NCBI RefSeq assembly: GCF_900169275.1
Contig: NZ_FXZC01000001.1
Location: 620,001 to 684,000, forward strand
Origin: Brevibacterium casei CIP 102111
GTDB lineage: Bacteria > Actinomycetota > Actinomycetes > Actinomycetales > Brevibacteriaceae
Direction of reading: 5' to 3'
DNA length: 64,000 bases
How positions within the stretch are numbered: the first letter of the stretch is position 1; the number at the start of each line of letters is the position of its first letter. Position numbers and translations under genes: made by a program. Shown here in pieces: positions 61,199 through 64,000 of the stretch. Below the pieces are notes generated by a model. It was given only the letters and a program-made list of their open reading frames with translations. It did no database searches and was not told the DNA's origin.

Positions 61199-61822
61199 TC
61201 AGCCGTCGGCGGACGCGGTGCCCTCTGCAGGAGCGGTGCTCTCGGTGGTCGCGCCCTCGGTGCTCGTGCTTCCCGTGGAAGTCTCCTCGCCGGCGCTGCT
61301 GCCGGTGGGCTCGTCGGTCGGCATGTCCGACGGCGACGGCGTCGGGACGTACTCCTCGTAGTAGGGGAGCACATCGGAGAGGACCTGGGTCTGGATCGTC
61401 TTCTCCTGGCCGCCGGTGGCCACGGTGATGTCGACGAGGTCGCCGGGCTTGGCCTGAAGGCTGTCGACGATGACCGGTTCGTCCGTCGACGACGCCGGGC
61501 TCTTCGGATCCTGGACGAAGGTCTCGCCGGCCGGGACGGTCTCGGTGATGGTCTTCCCGGAGACCTCGACGGAGACCTCGGCAGGAGCATCGCCCTTGTT
61601 GACGAGCGTGAAGAACAGCTGGGCCGGGCCCTTGCCGCTCTCATCCATGATGAGCAGGAGACCGCGCACCTCGACGTCGCCGACCGTTCCCCAGGCTCCG
61701 TCGCCGCCGTTGTACTGGTACTCGGCGGTCTGGTGAGGCGACAGCAGGCTGGCGCACCCGCTGACCGGGAGGACGAGCGCGATTGCGGCAACTGCGAGAG
61801 CCGCGCGGTTGTGCCGTTTCAT
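61199..61822 (-). CDS. Lipoprotein next to carD (LpqE-like)
   Basis: 207 residues. A lipoprotein signal (MKRHNRAALAVAAIALVLPVSGCAS) is followed by an immunoglobulin-like domain (VRGLLLIMDESGKGPAQLFFTLVNKGDAPAEVSVEVSG) and a Thr/Ser/Glu-rich tail of about 55 residues. Actinobacteria place an LpqE-type lipoprotein divergent from carD, as here. It probably sits on the outer face of the membrane. Exact function unknown; the copper-binding PCuAC group is the nearest fold relation I would consider. Confidence 0.78.
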   Translation of the reverse strand: MKRHNRAALAVAAIALVLPVSGCASLLSPHQTAEYQYNGGDGAWGTVGDVEVRGLLLIMDESGKGPAQLFFTLVNKGDAPAEVSVEVSGKTITETVPAGETFVQDPKSPASSTDEPVIVDSLQAKPGDLVDITVATGGQEKTIQTQVLSDVLPYYEEYVPTPSPSDMPTDEPTGSSAGEETSTGSTSTEGATTESTAPAEGTASADG

Positions 61823-62049
61823 TGTGCTCCTTGAAGTGGCAATACAAGATCCGTCTGTATACTACCCGGTTTTTGACCTTCCGTAGAACCGGCTGGGAGA
61901 TCCCGGAGAGGAGGATCACTTGTCGGACGAGCACGCTGCGGACAGTGGGCAAAAAGGCTGAGCTTAGCACGGAGAATCGGCTGCCTGGGCGATTTCTGTG
62001 GCGCGCCTCATGGTAAACTGGGATTCCGCGAAAGGGGTTTGAAGAGAAT

Positions 62050-62532
62050 ATGAGTTTCCAGGTCGGCGACACTGTTGTCTATCCACATCACGGTGCAGCG
62101 ACAATCCAAGAAATCAGGCAACGAACCATCAAGGGTGAGGAGAAACTGTATCTCAAGCTCCAGGTCGCGCACGGCGATCTCGTGATCGAGGTCCCCGCTG
62201 AGAACTGCGACCTCGTGGGTGTCCGCGACGTCGTCGGAGAAGAGGGTGTCGAGAAGGTCTTCACCGTCCTCCGCGCGGAATTCGTCGAAGAGCCGACCAA
62301 CTGGTCCCGCCGGTACAAGGCGAACCTCGAGAAGCTCCAGTCCGGTGACGTCATCAAGGTCGCCGAGGTCGTCCGTGACCTCTGGCGCCGTGAGCAGGAC
62401 CGCGGACTCTCCACCGGTGAGAAGCGCATGCTGTCCAAGGCGCGGCAGATCCTCGTCTCCGAGCTCGCCCTCGCCGAGAAGAAAGAGGAGTCCGAAGCCG
62501 AAGCCCTCCTCGACGAAGTGCTCGCGTCCTGA
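62050..62532 (+). CDS. carD: CarD-family RNA polymerase-binding transcription factor
   Basis: 160 residues: the CarD/TRCF Tudor-like RNAP-interaction domain ([20 protein letters not shown]) and the helical DNA-binding C-terminal domain with the conserved Trp in [17 protein letters not shown] and [18 protein letters not shown]. CarD stabilises open promoter complexes. ATG 62050 with GAAGAGA upstream; a TAAACT -10 at about 62013. The ispD frame begins at its stop codon. Confidence 0.97.
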   Translation: MSFQVGDTVVYPHHGAATIQEIRQRTIKGEEKLYLKLQVAHGDLVIEVPAENCDLVGVRDVVGEEGVEKVFTVLRAEFVEEPTNWSRRYKANLEKLQSGDVIKVAEVVRDLWRREQDRGLSTGEKRMLSKARQILVSELALAEKKEESEAEALLDEVLAS

Positions 62533-63302
62533 GCACCTGCGTCATCGTCCCGGCCGCAGGGTCGGGAACGCGCTTGGGTCATCCCGAACCGAAGGCTTTC
62601 GTCTCCGTGGACGGGCGCACGCTGCTCGCCCACAGTCTTGAGGCCATCATCTCCTCGGGAGTCGCCACCACCATCGTGGTCGCGGCTCCCGAGGAGTTTC
62701 TGCTTCTCGCCCGCGCCGAGATCGACGAGGTCCGCGGGCGGCTTGATGCGGACGACGCGGCGGACAGCGCAGCCGACGTCGAGATCGTCGCCGTCGTCGG
62801 CGGTGCCGACCGCGTCGAGTCCGTCGACGCCGGACTGCGTGCCGCCGGTGAGCACGACGTCGTCCTCGTCCACGACGCCGCCCGGGCGCTCACCCCGCCT
62901 GATGTCTTCCGTCGGGTTGCCGATGCGGTGTCCTCCGGCGCCGAGGCGGTCGTCCCCGTCCTGCCCATGATCGACACCGTCCGGCGGGCGGAGGCGGTCC
63001 ACGGTGCCCCCGCAGACGCCGACTTCGAGGTCCTGCGCGGTGACCTCGACCGGGGGAGTCTGCGGCGGGTCCAGACGCCGCAGGGGTTCGCCGCCGAGAT
63101 CCTCCGCAGGGCCCACGATGCCTACCGTGAGGAGGTGCGCACTCAGGGTGCGGACGCTCGTGAGGCCACCGACGATGCGGGGCTCGTCGAGCGCCTCGGC
63201 GTCGATGTCGTGGCCGTCGCCGGTGATGAGGAGTCCCTGAAGATCACCTACCCCCTCGACCTCGTCCTCGCCGAGCACATCGCCCGCACACGCGGCCGCT
63301 GA
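62529..63302 (+). CDS. ispD: 2-C-methyl-D-erythritol 4-phosphate cytidylyltransferase, apparent CTG start
   Basis: About 257 residues; the MEP-pathway CTP transferase. [21 protein letters not shown] (nucleotide-binding loop), [14 protein letters not shown] and RVQTPQGF are present, with a Glu/Asp-rich insertion around residues 65-80. No ATG, GTG or TTG precedes the essential PAAGSGTR loop in frame; the first normal start (TTG 62574) would delete it. The CTG at 62529-62531 overlaps the carD stop (CTGA) and gives [15 protein letters not shown], the expected N-terminus. ispF follows after 83 bp. Confidence 0.85.
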   Translation: MSTCVIVPAAGSGTRLGHPEPKAFVSVDGRTLLAHSLEAIISSGVATTIVVAAPEEFLLLARAEIDEVRGRLDADDAADSAADVEIVAVVGGADRVESVDAGLRAAGEHDVVLVHDAARALTPPDVFRRVADAVSSGAEAVVPVLPMIDTVRRAEAVHGAPADADFEVLRGDLDRGSLRRVQTPQGFAAEILRRAHDAYREEVRTQGADAREATDDAGLVERLGVDVVAVAGDEESLKITYPLDLVLAEHIARTRGR

Positions 63303-63385
63303 ACCACTACCCTGGCAGTAGACGACAGCTGTCCGGACAGGGCTCCGTCGTCGAATCAGACCAAGCGAAGACGAAGGGTGAGGCG

Positions 63386-63865
63386 ATGACCATTCCGCGC
63401 ACGGGGATCGGCGTCGATGTCCACGCGTTCTCCGACGACCCGTCACGCGAGCTCTGGGTCGCTGGACTGCTCTGGCCCGGCGAACGAGGCCTCGAGGGGC
63501 ACTCGGATTCCGACGTCGCCGCGCACGCGTGCTGCGATGCGCTCTTTTCGGCGGCGGGGATCGGGGATCTCGGGGAGCATTTCGGCGTCGACCGTCCGGA
63601 GTTCGCCGGGGCGTCCGGGGTCAGACTCCTCACCGAGGCGGGCCGACTCGTCCGCGAAGCCGGATTCGCGATCGGCAACATCTCCGTCCAGGTCATCGGA
63701 AACCGGCCGAAGATCGGCACCCGCCGGGCCGAGGCGCAGGAGGCGCTGTCGCGGGCCGTCGGTGCGGAGGTGTCCGTGTCGGGGACGACGACCGACGGGC
63801 TCGGGCTGACCGGTCGCGGCGACGGGGTCGCGGCGATCGCGAATGCGCTGGTTCACCGGCCATGA
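63386..63865 (+). CDS. ispF: 2-C-methyl-D-erythritol 2,4-cyclodiphosphate synthase
   Basis: 159-residue trimeric zinc enzyme of the MEP isoprenoid pathway. Zinc ligands in GIGVDVHAF (Asp and His) and EGHSDSDV, the substrate loop [10 protein letters not shown], and the C-terminal [23 protein letters not shown] 63386 with GAGGC-type upstream sequence (AAGGGTGAGGCG). The next gene starts within its stop codon. Confidence 0.96.
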   Translation: MTIPRTGIGVDVHAFSDDPSRELWVAGLLWPGERGLEGHSDSDVAAHACCDALFSAAGIGDLGEHFGVDRPEFAGASGVRLLTEAGRLVREAGFAIGNISVQVIGNRPKIGTRRAEAQEALSRAVGAEVSVSGTTTDGLGLTGRGDGVAAIANALVHRP

Positions 63866-64000
63866 GGATCCTCTTCCAGGGCGCCGGGGCGATCGGTATC
63901 GCCGGTGCCGCGCTGTTCGGCGACCGGCATGAGACCGTCGTCGTCACGCGCACGCCGCTGGAACGACCGCAGGCGGTGTACCCGCTGCGCGTCGGATGGT
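63862..64000 (+). CDS. Ketopantoate-reductase-like protein, 3'-truncated by the window edge
   Basis: The first 46 residues ([18 protein letters not shown]...) form a Rossmann beta-alpha unit with GxGxxG-type glycines (GAGAIG), as at the start of 2-dehydropantoate 2-reductases. ATG overlaps the ispF stop by 4 nt (ATGA). Only the N-terminus is in the window, so the family is probable and the substrate open. Confidence 0.65.
   Translation, partial: MRILFQGAGAIGIAGAALFGDRHETVVVTRTPLERPQAVYPLRVGW

Overview
The window is chromosomal DNA from a very GC-rich actinobacterium. Mycothiol genes (mshA, mshD), CarD, a GlnR-type regulator, SenX3-RegX3, a DUF222/HNH protein, near-universal G/C third codon positions and several apparently leaderless promoters (TANNNT, 6-7 nt, start codon) all point to Actinomycetota. 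A Micrococcales member such as Brevibacterium is the best guess; that is inference from gene content, since no database search was possible. I see no rRNA, tRNA, CRISPR array, insertion sequence or prophage. About 60 genes are supported.

Region 1 (1-13 kb) is dominated by phosphate: a DUF47/PhoU-like protein with a Pit permease, a DUF4383 membrane protein, pstSCAB on the minus strand behind three 11-bp PHO-box-like repeats, and a minus-strand run glnR-like - mshD - ppk - Nudix/histidine phosphatase whose genes overlap or nearly abut. Region 2 (13-23 kb) has a membrane protein, a 39-aa membrane peptide, a nitrobindin-like protein, a YgfZ-like folate-binding protein, gabT, a NarL-type two-component system, two small membrane or secreted proteins and a fold-type III PLP decarboxylase. 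Region 3 (22.7-30.1 kb) is an alpha-glucoside island: ROK regulator, Tat-lipoprotein binding protein, two permeases, GH13 glucosidase and MsmK-type ATPase behind an AT-rich promoter. Region 4 (30.5-36.3 kb) groups an LD-carboxypeptidase, a cytoplasmic SxxK/SDN/KTG hydrolase and an M19 dipeptidase, followed by an APC permease and a UspA protein. It looks like a route for taking apart D-amino-acid or muropeptide-type peptides.

Region 5 (36-50.6 kb) is mixed: a long DUF222-HNH protein, an LLM-class oxidoreductase, a secreted NlpC/P60 hydrolase, an AadS-like nucleotidyltransferase, PepN, a FUSC-type protein, an XRE-cupin regulator divergent from azlCD, and DUF2516. Region 6 (50.6-64 kb) has the actinobacterial order mshA - ybjN - gpmA - senX3 - regX3, interrupted by a DUF1801 protein, a GNAT relic, a BASS transporter, a LysR/EamA pair and phoU. 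It then runs lpqE-like lipoprotein, carD, ispD, ispF and the start of a ketopantoate-reductase-like gene.

Phosphate sensing (SenX3-RegX3, PhoU), uptake (Pst, Pit) and storage (Ppk) are all encoded within the window. The most unusual sequence features are the PHO-box repeats at pstS, short tandem repeats at protein ends and between genes, palindromic elements in and near the peptidase genes, a very frequent GCCGAGGYGG decamer in coding and noncoding DNA, and an apparent CTG start for ispD.
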